Source: Candidatus Endobugula sertula (GTDB lineage Bacteria; Pseudomonadota; Gammaproteobacteria; Pseudomonadales; Cellvibrionaceae). From it: a stretch of 64,000 nt of DNA. The notes beneath the pieces are model-generated. The model was not told where the DNA came from. It searched no databases and saw only the letters and a list, made by a program, of their open reading frames with translations. Below are positions 10,388 to 18,375 of this stretch, piece after piece (position 1 is the stretch's first letter; each line of letters opens with the position of its first letter). A program made the position numbers and the translations under genes. The DNA is taken from contig MDLC01000009.1 in the NCBI GenBank assembly GCA_001723645.1, forward strand, positions 23,824-87,823. Direction: 5' to 3'.

Positions 10388-10683
10388 TGAACGCAATCAA
10401 ACTCGCAAAAGAGCTACACGAGACAGACGCCCACTCTGCACTGCTACGTGTTAACAAAGGGCGTAAACAAGAAGACAAGCTAACCAAAAAGCAATTTCTC
10501 GAAAAGCTAAGACGCGCCTACTTTTTAAATACCGGAGCAACAGGAAAATCACACAACCCTCAACAAAACCAACCGTTTTCTATATGGATGAAAGAGCGCT
10601 TTGCACGAGTTGCACGCTTTACCTTTAACCATAAAGGCAGCGAAACGGCTTACAACCAACACAGCCAATATTTAAAAGAGTGA
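10387..10683 (+). CDS. Small basic hypothetical protein, mobile-element cargo
   Basis: The 98-aa product is basic and rich in Lys, Arg, Asn and Gln, with a helical N-terminus (ELHETDAHSALLRVNKG) and an aromatic C-terminal part (RFARVARFTFNHKG). No signal peptide or membrane segment is present. It overlaps the preceding 55-aa ORF by one base and is followed at once by a small membrane protein gene, giving a compact phage-like arrangement. I do not recognise the family. A DNA-binding or phage accessory role is possible but unsupported. Confidence 0.45.
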   Translation: MNAIKLAKELHETDAHSALLRVNKGRKQEDKLTKKQFLEKLRRAYFLNTGATGKSHNPQQNQPFSIWMKERFARVARFTFNHKGSETAYNQHSQYLKE

Positions 10684-10717
10684 CTTGGCTAAACCACAAC
10701 AAAGAAAGAAAAAGACC

Positions 10718-10924
10718 ATGCCACACCCAATCATAGTTTTAATGATCAGCTTTATCGTCATCGCCGCTACGCTGTACCAGCGCCACACTAAAAACAACTT
10801 GTTTTTAGCTACCCACAATAAGCAACACCAAAAAGAAAAATGGCCACTATGGATCACATTTATTGCTGTCATTGCGCTATTAATATCCGGTGGCCAGCTT
10901 TTTATGATTTACGCAATCAACTAA
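10718..10924 (+). CDS. Small two-helix membrane protein
   Basis: From ATG 10718 this encodes 68 aa; an in-frame TTG at 10685 would add 11 basic residues. The ATG is preferred because a purine-rich AAGAAAAAGA stretch lies just upstream. Two hydrophobic segments (IIVLMISFIVIAATL and LWITFIAVIALLISGG) are separated by a basic, glutamine-rich loop, which predicts a hairpin inner-membrane protein. The size and position in a run of tiny tightly packed genes resemble phage or plasmid accessory proteins. Function unknown. Confidence 0.45.
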   Translation: MPHPIIVLMISFIVIAATLYQRHTKNNLFLATHNKQHQKEKWPLWITFIAVIALLISGGQLFMIYAIN

Positions 10925-11110
10925 ACACCGACTCATTAACCGGAGAACACCATGAAAAGACTAGAACAGGTAAAAGTGCACAGAGAACCCCATAAACCTT
11001 TACGGAGTGTAGAGCAATGAGCACGATCACTAGAATTACCCGTGGCCTGTTTTCGAGGCGGCTCTCAGAAAACGAAGCAGCTTGTGGGTGCCGAAGACCT
11101 GGCACTCTAC

Positions 11111-11281
11111 TTAGATAACATTAACAACGAGGCGCGCCAGCTCATCAGCCCAGACCTTAACTAGCGACTTTTTAGCAAACGTTTTAGACACATCAACTAA
11201 CGTTTTACCACCTCGCTTAATCCGTATCCTTGCTGTATATTGCGTCTTGTTTTTACGCTTATGCGCCGTCATTACCGCCAT
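11111..11281 (-). pseudogene. Truncated tyrosine-recombinase (integrase) N-terminus next to dusA
   Basis: On the minus strand the frame from about 11281 encodes a basic ~56-aa fragment with the motif KRKNKTQYTARIRIKRGGK followed by SKTFAKKSLVKVWA. This is the usual pattern of the arm-type DNA-binding domain of phage and island integrases, where a beta-sheet of basic residues precedes an aligned ..TF..K..A..WA helix. The frame then stops at 11111, so the core-binding and catalytic domains are missing. It sits about 60 bp from the start of dusA on the opposite strand. dusA is a known insertion site for a family of integrative elements, so this is probably the relic of such an element. The assignment rests on a short fragment. 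Confidence 0.5.
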
Positions 11282-11285
11282 ATTA

Positions 11286-11319
11286 GTGCCCATAAAATGT
11301 ATCGTCATTTTATGGGCAC
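11286..11319. repeat. Perfect 14-bp inverted repeat between integrase relic and dusA
   Basis: The arms gtgcccataaaatg (11286-11299) and cattttatgggcac (11306-11319) are exact reverse complements around a 6-bp spacer. The site lies just upstream of dusA and at the start region of the integrase relic. It could be a recombinase arm site, an operator or part of an attachment region. There is no T-run on either side to make it a classical terminator. Confidence 0.7.
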
Positions 11320-11343
11320 CGACTATACAAAAACACACAAAAT

Positions 11344-12381
11344 ATGCAAAAAACAGCCAAAAATACGCACCCCAAAAAAGCTATAGAAACAGGCGCAAAG
11401 CCACAACACACGCTAGATACAAGCACTCACCGCTTCTGCATTGCGCCGATGATGGATTGGAGCGACAGACACTGCCGCTACCTTTGGCGTTTAATTTCCC
11501 AAAAATCTCGGCTCTATACTGAAATGGTCACTACCGGCACTTTAATACATGGTGACCCTAAACGCTTTCTCGACTACAGTCCGGAAGAACATCCGCTCGC
11601 TCTTCAGGTGGGTGGCAGTGATGCAAACGATCTGGCACATTGCACTAGGCTAGCAGAAAAATGGGGCTATGATGAAATCAATCTCAACTGTGGATGCCCC
11701 AGTGACCGGGTGCAAAACGGTATGATCGGCGCCTGTTTAATGGCCCATCCGCAGACAGTGGCTAAGGCTTATCAAGTAATGCAAAATAACGCAAATATTG
11801 AAGTCACCATTAAACATCGTATTGGCATCGATGATATGGACAGTTATCAAGGCATGGTAGATTTTGTCAGGCCCATTGCTGACAAAGGCTGCCGCACTTT
11901 TATCGTTCACGCACGCAAAGCTTGGTTACAGGGCTTGAGCCCCAAGGAAAACCGAGAAGTACCACCGCTGGAATACCCGTTTGTATATCAACTTCAACAA
12001 GATTTCCCGGACCTCAATATTGTGATCAATGGCGGCATCAAAACTATCGACGATACTCTCAATCACCTTCACCATGTCGACGGTGTAATGATAGGTCGAG
12101 AAGCCTATAGCAACCCCTATTTATTAGCGGAGATTGATCAGCAAGTATTTAATGAGTCCCATACCATTCCCTCTCGCCTGGAGGTCGCTCAAGCATATAT
12201 TGATTATTGTGAACAACACCTTGCCAAAGGCTCCCGCTTACACCATATGAGTCGACATGTCTTAGGACTTTTTCAGGGGCAACAAGGCTCTCGACAATTC
12301 CGCCGCCATATTAGTGAAAACGCCCACAAAAAAGACGCTAATAGCAATGTTCTTATTGATGCACTGGCTTATATTGTTTAA
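11344..12381 (+). CDS. dusA: tRNA-dihydrouridine(20/20a) synthase DusA
   Basis: DusA reduces uridine 20/20a in the tRNA D-loop to dihydrouridine using FMN and NADPH. The 345-aa product has the family start motif CIAPMMDWSDRHCR (residues 32-45), the NCGCPSDRVQNGMIGACLM segment with the conserved GCPS cysteine (about residues 117-120), the basic HRIGID segment, and the flavin-phosphate motif INGGI followed by GVMIGREAY. These point to DusA and not DusB or DusC. The N-terminal extension of about 30 residues before the conserved core is longer than usual, and that 5' part may have been rebuilt by element insertion. The only upstream ATG in frame was used as the start. An integrase relic lies immediately upstream. 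Confidence 0.93.
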   Translation: MQKTAKNTHPKKAIETGAKPQHTLDTSTHRFCIAPMMDWSDRHCRYLWRLISQKSRLYTEMVTTGTLIHGDPKRFLDYSPEEHPLALQVGGSDANDLAHCTRLAEKWGYDEINLNCGCPSDRVQNGMIGACLMAHPQTVAKAYQVMQNNANIEVTIKHRIGIDDMDSYQGMVDFVRPIADKGCRTFIVHARKAWLQGLSPKENREVPPLEYPFVYQLQQDFPDLNIVINGGIKTIDDTLNHLHHVDGVMIGREAYSNPYLLAEIDQQVFNESHTIPSRLEVAQAYIDYCEQHLAKGSRLHHMSRHVLGLFQGQQGSRQFRRHISENAHKKDANSNVLIDALAYIV

Positions 12382-12499
12382 AAATATAGGAAAAAAATAA
12401 CATTTATAGTCATATAGAACCCAATAAATGCTACTCTAGCGCTAATTAACGGCAACCCGAGATTTTTCATTTCCCTCGTTTTAAAAAACAATCCGTATT

Positions 12500-13465
12500 A
12501 TGAGCAACAGTAAACTGGAACAATTAAAATCAATGACTGATGTCGTCGCTGATACTGGCGATATCGAGGCCATTCAACAGTACCAACCATTGGATGCAAC
12601 CACCAACCCATCACTCATCTATAAAGCGGCACAGATGCCCCAGTACGATGCATTGGTCACAGCAGCCATTGCCTGGGGCAAACAACAAGGTCATTCTCAG
12701 CAAGAACATATCCAATATGCTGCTGATAAGCTGGCTGTATTCATTGGCTGTGAGATTTTGTCGATTATCCCAGGGCGCGTATCAACCGAGGTCGATGCTC
12801 GTTTATCGTTTGACCAACAGGCGACCATCAACAAAGCCAAGCAACTGGTTGGCCTCTATCAAGCACAAGGAATCGATAAGGACCGAATACTGATCAAAAT
12901 TGCTTCTACCTGGGAAGGTATCAGAGCCGCAGAAGTATTGGAGAAGGAAGGAATTAATTGTAACCTCACCCTATTATTTAGTTTCGCACAGGCAGCCGCT
13001 TGTGCCGATGCAGGTGTATTTTTAATATCACCTTTTGTGGGCCGAATACTTGACTGGTATACAGCAAATACCGACCAAAAAGTCTATAACTCACTAGACG
13101 ATCCTGGTGTTATTTCGGTTAGTAATATTTACCAATATTATAAGCAGCACAATATCAGCACTATCATTATGGGGGCCAGCTTCCGTAATACGGGGGAAAT
13201 TGAGGCATTAGCGGGCTGTGATCGACTCACTATCAGCCCAAAGTTATTAGAAGCTCTCCGTCACGACAAGGGAAAACTGGAACGAAAATTATCCACTCAC
13301 TCTCCAACAATACAAAGCGATAGAGTCATACTCAACGAAGCCGAGTTTCGTTATCAAATGAATGACAATGCCATGGCCACCGAAAAGCTATCTCAAGGAA
13401 TTCGACAATTTGTTGCCGACCAGATTAATCTGGAAAATTTACTCACAGAGTATTACCAATCATGA
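12500..13465 (+). CDS. tal: Transaldolase
   Basis: This is a 321-aa class I transaldolase of the TalB type (usual length about 317). It transfers a dihydroxyacetone unit between sedoheptulose-7-phosphate and glyceraldehyde-3-phosphate in the non-oxidative pentose phosphate pathway. Visible motifs are DATTNPSLI (residues 32-40), [12 protein letters not shown] (92-103) and the Schiff-base lysine K133 within [21 protein letters not shown] near the C-terminus matches the phosphate-binding region. The stop overlaps the start of the following TerB-like gene by four bases, so the two are likely co-translated. The 118 bp upstream contain no gene and probably hold its promoter. Confidence 0.95.
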   Translation: MSNSKLEQLKSMTDVVADTGDIEAIQQYQPLDATTNPSLIYKAAQMPQYDALVTAAIAWGKQQGHSQQEHIQYAADKLAVFIGCEILSIIPGRVSTEVDARLSFDQQATINKAKQLVGLYQAQGIDKDRILIKIASTWEGIRAAEVLEKEGINCNLTLLFSFAQAAACADAGVFLISPFVGRILDWYTANTDQKVYNSLDDPGVISVSNIYQYYKQHNISTIIMGASFRNTGEIEALAGCDRLTISPKLLEALRHDKGKLERKLSTHSPTIQSDRVILNEAEFRYQMNDNAMATEKLSQGIRQFVADQINLENLLTEYYQS

Positions 13466-13920
13466 TATCCCGACTACAACAATTATTGAGTCAATTCATA
13501 AAAGCATCTCCAGACGAAGGATTATTATCTGATACTAACCGACAGTTGGCTACCGCCGCCTTGTTGGTAGAAGTCGCCACTATCGATCAACAGGTCGAAC
13601 CGGCAGAATTATCAGCCTTACACCACCGATTAAGTCAGCAATTTTCTTTAGCAGACGATGAGATTAAAGAGCTGATTAACAATGCTCGAAGTGCATCTAA
13701 AGAATCCTCCTCACTCTATCAGTTCACTCAACACATTAATCAACACTGCAGTGATGATGAAAAGTATCAACTGGCTTGCGACCTATGGCACATTGCCTAC
13801 GCTGATGGCAATTTGGATAAATACGAAGAATATATTATTCGGCGTATTACCCATCTCATACATTTACGTCACAGTGATTTTATTCGGGCAAAACATCAGG
13901 CAAGAGACAAACTGAACTAA
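13462..13920 (+). CDS. TerB-like / DjlA-N-like helical protein
   Basis: The 152-aa product is all-helical with the TerB-like layout: [21 protein letters not shown] near residues 25-50, then FSLADDEI, and a second EF-hand-like turn [12 protein letters not shown] followed by [14 protein letters not shown]. In this family the paired acidic turns bind metal and the fold is shared with the N-terminal domain of DjlA. Cellular role is poorly defined; tellurite resistance is the historical name only. It overlaps the end of tal by four bases (ATGA), so it is translationally coupled to it, although no functional link to the pentose phosphate pathway is known. Confidence 0.75.
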   Translation: MISRLQQLLSQFIKASPDEGLLSDTNRQLATAALLVEVATIDQQVEPAELSALHHRLSQQFSLADDEIKELINNARSASKESSSLYQFTQHINQHCSDDEKYQLACDLWHIAYADGNLDKYEEYIIRRITHLIHLRHSDFIRAKHQARDKLN

Positions 13921-13983
13921 AAAGAGATGGGATAAAAACCAGAGAGTCCTCTTAATATTAACTGCGCTTCTTTTTATTTTATG

Positions 13984-15240
13984 TTATGAAATAAACTCCT
14001 TAGTCCAGGAAATACGCTTATTTAACCATATCTCTTGAGTATTATTTGCTGCAAATTCTCTGGCATTACTAACCAACTGTTTGGTCATGTGGTGGTCATT
14101 GGATAATTCAATAATTTTATCTGCCATCGCCTGCACAGATAACCAAGGAACCGTTTTAACCGCACCCGTACTTTCCAGATCTTTATAATAATAAGTATCA
14201 TAAGCGATAATGGGCAAACCACAAGCCATCGCATCAAACACACTTCTCGGGGTATCCTCACTCTTAGGAGCAGCTAATAAAAAATCATACGTCGATAGTT
14301 CATTAAATAATTCCTGGCCATAATTCATTGCATCATGAAAGTTGATCAGATGGGAAAGCTGACTATATTCAACTTGCTGCTGTAGGCTTTCTTTACTATC
14401 CCCCGCACCAATAATGGTTAAAGACACCGTTTTTTCAGCACCTACCTGCTCAGCAACTAAAGCCGTTGCTTTGACCATATCATCAATCCCTTTATAAGCC
14501 ACCACACGCCCAAAATAGACCAAACTAATCGTTTTTTTAGTCTCAGTGTACTGAGCCAGTTTCTCAGCCAACCGGCCTTCACTTAATACAAATGACAAAT
14601 CATGGGCTGCATTAAAAAAATTCTTAACATGTTTTCTACCTTTACCGTAATCTTCAACCAAAGCGCGACCTTTTAACAACACTAAATGACAATATCTGCA
14701 GACAAAACGAAGTTGCACACCAATAAGAGGGTTATAAAGATACTTACTCAAAAGATAGCTTTTAAGTGAAAACTTTCCTGTTTTATATAACATTTCTGCA
14801 GAATTACGATGGTCGATATCCATAATACAAATGGTTTTTTTCCCTTGAATCACAGCAAACAACAAAGACATAATCGTAAATAATTTAAAAATATCCTTGG
14901 AGACACTGGAATGAACCACGTTGGCCGCTTTAACAGCACACCATATAGCAGGCCAAACTTGAAAAGGCGCTTTCAATAAAAAAGCTGCTCGCGACAGATT
15001 AGCAGGAACAGACTCAATATAAAATATTTTTTCTTTTTCACACTCGATATGGGCCAAGTGGTGTTTGTTTTTTTGATACTGTTCTACTGTCATCGCGGGG
15101 GCATGGACAACAATCTCAGTTCCCCATTCTAACACTCGGGGCAGCAGTTCTTTTAGATGCCCTGCAAAAGCACTTTCACAAGCAATAACATTATTATCCA
15201 CTTTATAAAATGGCACCATCAGAACCATCAAATACTTCAT
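13984..15240 (-). CDS. GT4-type family glycosyltransferase
   Basis: The 418-aa product has the GT-B fold signature of family GT4: an N-terminal Rossmann half (residues 1-215), then SLVYFGRVVAYKGIDDMV (about 236-253) and the donor-binding region PKSEDTPRSVFDAMACGLPIIAYD (about 325-348), which contains the E..P..V.EAMA.G.P pattern. It would transfer a sugar from a nucleotide donor onto an exopolysaccharide, glycan or lipid acceptor at the inner face of the membrane; the substrate cannot be read from the sequence. Its start overlaps the stop of the STAS gene by one base. It is thus the last gene of a three-gene operon, and the signalling pair upstream may control this enzyme or its product. Confidence 0.8.
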   Translation of the reverse strand: MKYLMVLMVPFYKVDNNVIACESAFAGHLKELLPRVLEWGTEIVVHAPAMTVEQYQKNKHHLAHIECEKEKIFYIESVPANLSRAAFLLKAPFQVWPAIWCAVKAANVVHSSVSKDIFKLFTIMSLLFAVIQGKKTICIMDIDHRNSAEMLYKTGKFSLKSYLLSKYLYNPLIGVQLRFVCRYCHLVLLKGRALVEDYGKGRKHVKNFFNAAHDLSFVLSEGRLAEKLAQYTETKKTISLVYFGRVVAYKGIDDMVKATALVAEQVGAEKTVSLTIIGAGDSKESLQQQVEYSQLSHLINFHDAMNYGQELFNELSTYDFLLAAPKSEDTPRSVFDAMACGLPIIAYDTYYYKDLESTGAVKTVPWLSVQAMADKIIELSNDHHMTKQLVSNAREFAANNTQEIWLNKRISWTKEFIS

Positions 15241-15752
15241 TAAATCCCCTCTTCCAGCGTTTTAACAAGATCTTTAAAAGTCTTCCGGTTTAACTCATTC
15301 AGACTCATTAATACACGGTGCGCTTCAAGCACCTTCTCTCTTACCAACCGTTCTTCATCATCACAAAGTGCTAAATTAGAAAACTCCTTCGAACAACAAT
15401 AGTTTTCAGCAAGCGTACCAATAATCTGGCACACTGAATCTATTCCTATAGAAGATAGTAACCTTAAAATATCCTGATTATCACTAATAATAACCGGCTG
15501 AATATGTTTTATCGTTTGACTTTTAATGGCAACTTTTGCAATAAAGCCCAATGTCGTACTATCTAAGCCCTGAACAGCGCTTAGGTCAAACACAATGGTG
15601 CATAAATCATTATTTTGAAATAGAGTTTGAATATATTGATCAAACGATACACATAAGGTCAAACGCACATCTCCAACCATCTTAATAACATAAATACCCT
15701 GATGGTCTGCAACGAGTATTTGTCCTGGAAGAACATCTGGCATAGTTAACAC
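15240..15752 (-). CDS. STAS-domain anti-sigma-factor antagonist
   Basis: The 170-aa product has a STAS fold over residues 10-110. The phosphorylation-loop region VFDLSAVQGLDSTTLGFIAK (54-73) offers S66 as the likely regulatory serine, as in SpoIIAA, RsbV and HsbA. The C-terminal 60 residues form an additional helical region (EERLVREKVLEAHRVLMSLN). Proteins of this type switch partner according to serine phosphorylation. The neighbouring upstream gene encodes a response regulator fused to a PP2C-type phosphatase that could dephosphorylate it. The seven-base overlap with that gene supports a working pair. No cognate kinase or sigma factor is seen nearby. Confidence 0.8.
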   Translation of the reverse strand: MLTMPDVLPGQILVADHQGIYVIKMVGDVRLTLCVSFDQYIQTLFQNNDLCTIVFDLSAVQGLDSTTLGFIAKVAIKSQTIKHIQPVIISDNQDILRLLSSIGIDSVCQIIGTLAENYCCSKEFSNLALCDDEERLVREKVLEAHRVLMSLNELNRKTFKDLVKTLEEGI

Positions 15753-16945
15753 ATCTTTTTAATCGACAATACAGCAATGTCATCCGGCAATTCTTCAATA
15801 TCAGCAATACCTAGTTGATTCATCAAACAATCTATATTACCCTCTGTATGCTCAATGAGTTGCAATAATGCGTGCTCTTTTTCTTCCAGAGCCTGAGGTT
15901 CTAGCAACTCCAGAACGCCATCAGAAAAGAGTAATAATGAGAAAGTATTGTCAGGCACCTCAGTTTGATACACTTCCCAATCTGCCTGTTCATAAAGACC
16001 AATAGGTTTACCACTGCCTTCTAAAAATTGTGCGTTGCCTTGATAGTACAAAACTGGCAGGGGTAAGTGCCCTGCCACAATATAGTATAGTTGATGGATT
16101 TCAGTATCAAGAAACCCCACCACCAGAGTCAGGTGATTATTAATACCCATCTCAATCAATTCATCATTCACCATCTCCAATAATTCAAGTAATGCACCCG
16201 CTTCTGAATCAAACTGCACCAACATTTGCTTCAAACGCACCAATTGCGCAACCAAACCTTTAAGCCAAATGGCCACAAAAGCCGGAGCAGAACCATGACC
16301 CGAAACATCGGCCAGATAAAAAGCAAAATAACGCTGCTTGATAAAAGCATAGTCGACACAGTCACCACTTAAATAGAGAGAGGGCACGAGTCTATACTCA
16401 GAAATATAATCCCGTGCATAGAAGGGAGAGACTGGCAGCATGGATTGTTGAACACAATGCCCGGCTTTTTGATCCTGTTCCAAAATAGCAATATGTTGCT
16501 TAAGCTGTGTGTTAACCTCTTCCAGTTGCACACGATAACGTTGGTTATCTACCAACAATTGGCTACGCTCCAAACTATTTTCTACGGTGTGAACTAAGAC
16601 CTCCATATCCACAATGGGTTTAATCAGATAATCCATGGCTCCTAAACGCAAAGCCTGCACGACATCGCTCATCACTCCAGCCCCTGAAATAACGATAACA
16701 GGCACAGAAGGAACCAATTCATGAATCTGCTGCAATAGCGTCAAACCATTGACCTTAGGCATACAAAGGTCTGTGATCACAAGGTCAGGCGCATGTTCTT
16801 TAAACACTTCAAAACCAGTAATAGCGTCGGCAGCCTCATACACGACAAAGCCACTATCTTCTAAATAGGTTACTAGGCTTTGACGAATACCGACCTCATC
16901 ATCAACAACTAGTAATTTATAGTGGGAATTATGCATTGGACACAA
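15746..16945 (-). CDS. Response regulator with PP2C/SpoIIE-type serine phosphatase output
   Basis: Residues 8-125 are a receiver domain with the acidic pair D15/D16, phospho-acceptor D59 (VITDL) and K109 (YLIKP). A coiled linker (about 125-165) leads into a PP2C-like SpoIIE domain with the metal-binding motifs YLADVSGHG (about 210-218), LLLFSDGVLEL and PDDIAVLSI near the end. The total of 399 aa is typical for RsbU/HsbR-like regulators. The protein would convert an upstream histidine-kinase signal into dephosphorylation of the STAS protein encoded next, in a partner-switch pathway. The kinase is not in the window. The first ATG is used; an alternative at the fourth codon would change little. 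Confidence 0.88.
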   Translation of the reverse strand: MCPMHNSHYKLLVVDDEVGIRQSLVTYLEDSGFVVYEAADAITGFEVFKEHAPDLVITDLCMPKVNGLTLLQQIHELVPSVPVIVISGAGVMSDVVQALRLGAMDYLIKPIVDMEVLVHTVENSLERSQLLVDNQRYRVQLEEVNTQLKQHIAILEQDQKAGHCVQQSMLPVSPFYARDYISEYRLVPSLYLSGDCVDYAFIKQRYFAFYLADVSGHGSAPAFVAIWLKGLVAQLVRLKQMLVQFDSEAGALLELLEMVNDELIEMGINNHLTLVVGFLDTEIHQLYYIVAGHLPLPVLYYQGNAQFLEGSGKPIGLYEQADWEVYQTEVPDNTFSLLLFSDGVLELLEPQALEEKEHALLQLIEHTEGNIDCLMNQLGIADIEELPDDIAVLSIKKMC

Positions 16946-17130
16946 TTTTTACAACACTGAAGCTATTATTGTAGACTACCACACTACTCCTTTATCCCCA
17001 GTCTAGCAAGGCGTTCCACAAGAAATTAGGCAATTTATCAATTATCAACTATGCTGTAGATAACTAGTGGACATCTGTAGGCTATTGACAGAAAGTTGTT
17101 GTATCGTCCGTTATCTCAAACCCACCAATA

Positions 17131-17473
17131 ATGGAAACAAACGATATGCTAGACCGTGATTACATTGAAAAACGTGATTTTATCCGTATGAAGGTAAATA
17201 CTCCCGCTAAAGTCAGTATTCAACAAGAAAGGCACCTTGACCGAAGGCATTTGTAATGACCTTAGTGGCAATGGTATGTTACTAACAATGGATCAAAAAC
17301 TCCCTCTGGGTAGCGAATTACTGGTTACTCTTTGTCCCGAAAACGGGCAGAGACCCACCCTACAGGCGAAGTGCACTATTGCTCGATTACAACAAGCAGG
17401 TGGAGATAAGTGCTTGCTAGGTCTGGAAATACTGGAAGTGCTTAGTGAGGCAGATTCAACCCAAGTAGCCTAA
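17131..17473 (+). pseudogene. PilZ-domain protein interrupted by a frameshift
   Basis: PilZ domains bind cyclic di-GMP through an RxxxR motif followed about 30 residues later by D/NxSxxG. Here the first motif (KRDFIRM) is read from the ATG at 17131 and the second (NDLSGNGM) is read in the next frame from about 17228. The first frame stops at 17255. A one-base correction within 17224-17230 (caagaaagg) restores a continuous protein of about 113 aa running to 17473. Both halves are well conserved, so either a recent frameshift or a sequence error is likely. It is adjacent to, and divergent from, the response-regulator phosphatase operon. Confidence 0.75.
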
Positions 17474-17610
17474 CTTAACTCATTTATGCGTAGCTGACGA
17501 CGCCTCTTTATAGTTCTATCGCTATATATTCTAAAACAAATCAAGCGATCATAAGGGGAAATAAAACCCCTGCGTTCTTAAATGTAAGCCCCCAAGACTA
17601 TATTGGAACT

Positions 17611-18150
17611 TCAGTGGATAGAGCGATTAATCACAAGAATAGACTTTTTGGTACACGTGTTACGAAAACGATAAGGATGATTAGACTCAACAATAAATGC
17701 ATCACCAGCATCCAATGTTGCAAACTGGCAATCTATAATAGCCTCTAACTGACCTTGAACAACAAAACCGCTGAAACTACGCTCATCAACACACATAGTC
17801 TCACCCGTATCGCTACCAGGGTTATGCACTTCATAGCTAAGCTGACCACGGCCAACTTTACTATCGGACAAACAGTAATAATCTATTTTTTGATTGCTAA
17901 AACAGAACATTTGGTAACTACGAAAAAAACAGGTGAAATGATCATCAAAATCTATATTGAAAAAATCACGGATATTCATTGGAATTCCTTTAAGCAATTT
18001 TTCCAAAGAGCTTATAGAAGGACTGACCCTTCCCTGCTCAATCATTGAGACGCTACTATTTGTTACACCCGCGCGCTTTGCTAGCTCACGCTGGGATAAG
18101 CCATACATTTTTCTGATCTGCTGCAAACGGGCAGCAATTTCATCGGACAT
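17611..18150 (-). CDS. XRE-family regulator with cupin sensor domain
   Basis: The 179-aa product has an N-terminal helix-turn-helix of the XRE/Cro type (LQQIRKMYGLSQRELAKRAG followed by SSVSMIEQGRVSPSISSLEKLL), then a C-terminal cupin beta-barrel (about residues 105-175) with a ...LDAGDAFIVESNHPYRFRN strand pattern. This is the PuuR/SutR-like architecture, in which a small molecule bound in the cupin modulates DNA binding. The ATG at 18150 is preferred over the one at 18204 because it places the HTH at the usual distance from the N-terminus. The ligand and targets cannot be inferred. It is followed by no obvious operon partner. Confidence 0.8.
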   Translation of the reverse strand: MSDEIAARLQQIRKMYGLSQRELAKRAGVTNSSVSMIEQGRVSPSISSLEKLLKGIPMNIRDFFNIDFDDHFTCFFRSYQMFCFSNQKIDYYCLSDSKVGRGQLSYEVHNPGSDTGETMCVDERSFSGFVVQGQLEAIIDCQFATLDAGDAFIVESNHPYRFRNTCTKKSILVINRSIH

Positions 18151-18375
18151 AGATTTAATTACATAGATAACATTTATCGATAAGACCCTGTTAATACTAA
18201 TCATACAACGTTTTTTTAGGCGTCACTAGCCAAGCGCCAACTCTGACTTCTCTTGACGATACGGCCCTCAAGAACAAATGCTGGAAGAACTACGTGACCA
18301 CCTTGCAGTTTAGCTCACGCATTCAGAGGAAAACCTCACATCCAACACTCCCTATTTCATTAGTATTCACAGACG

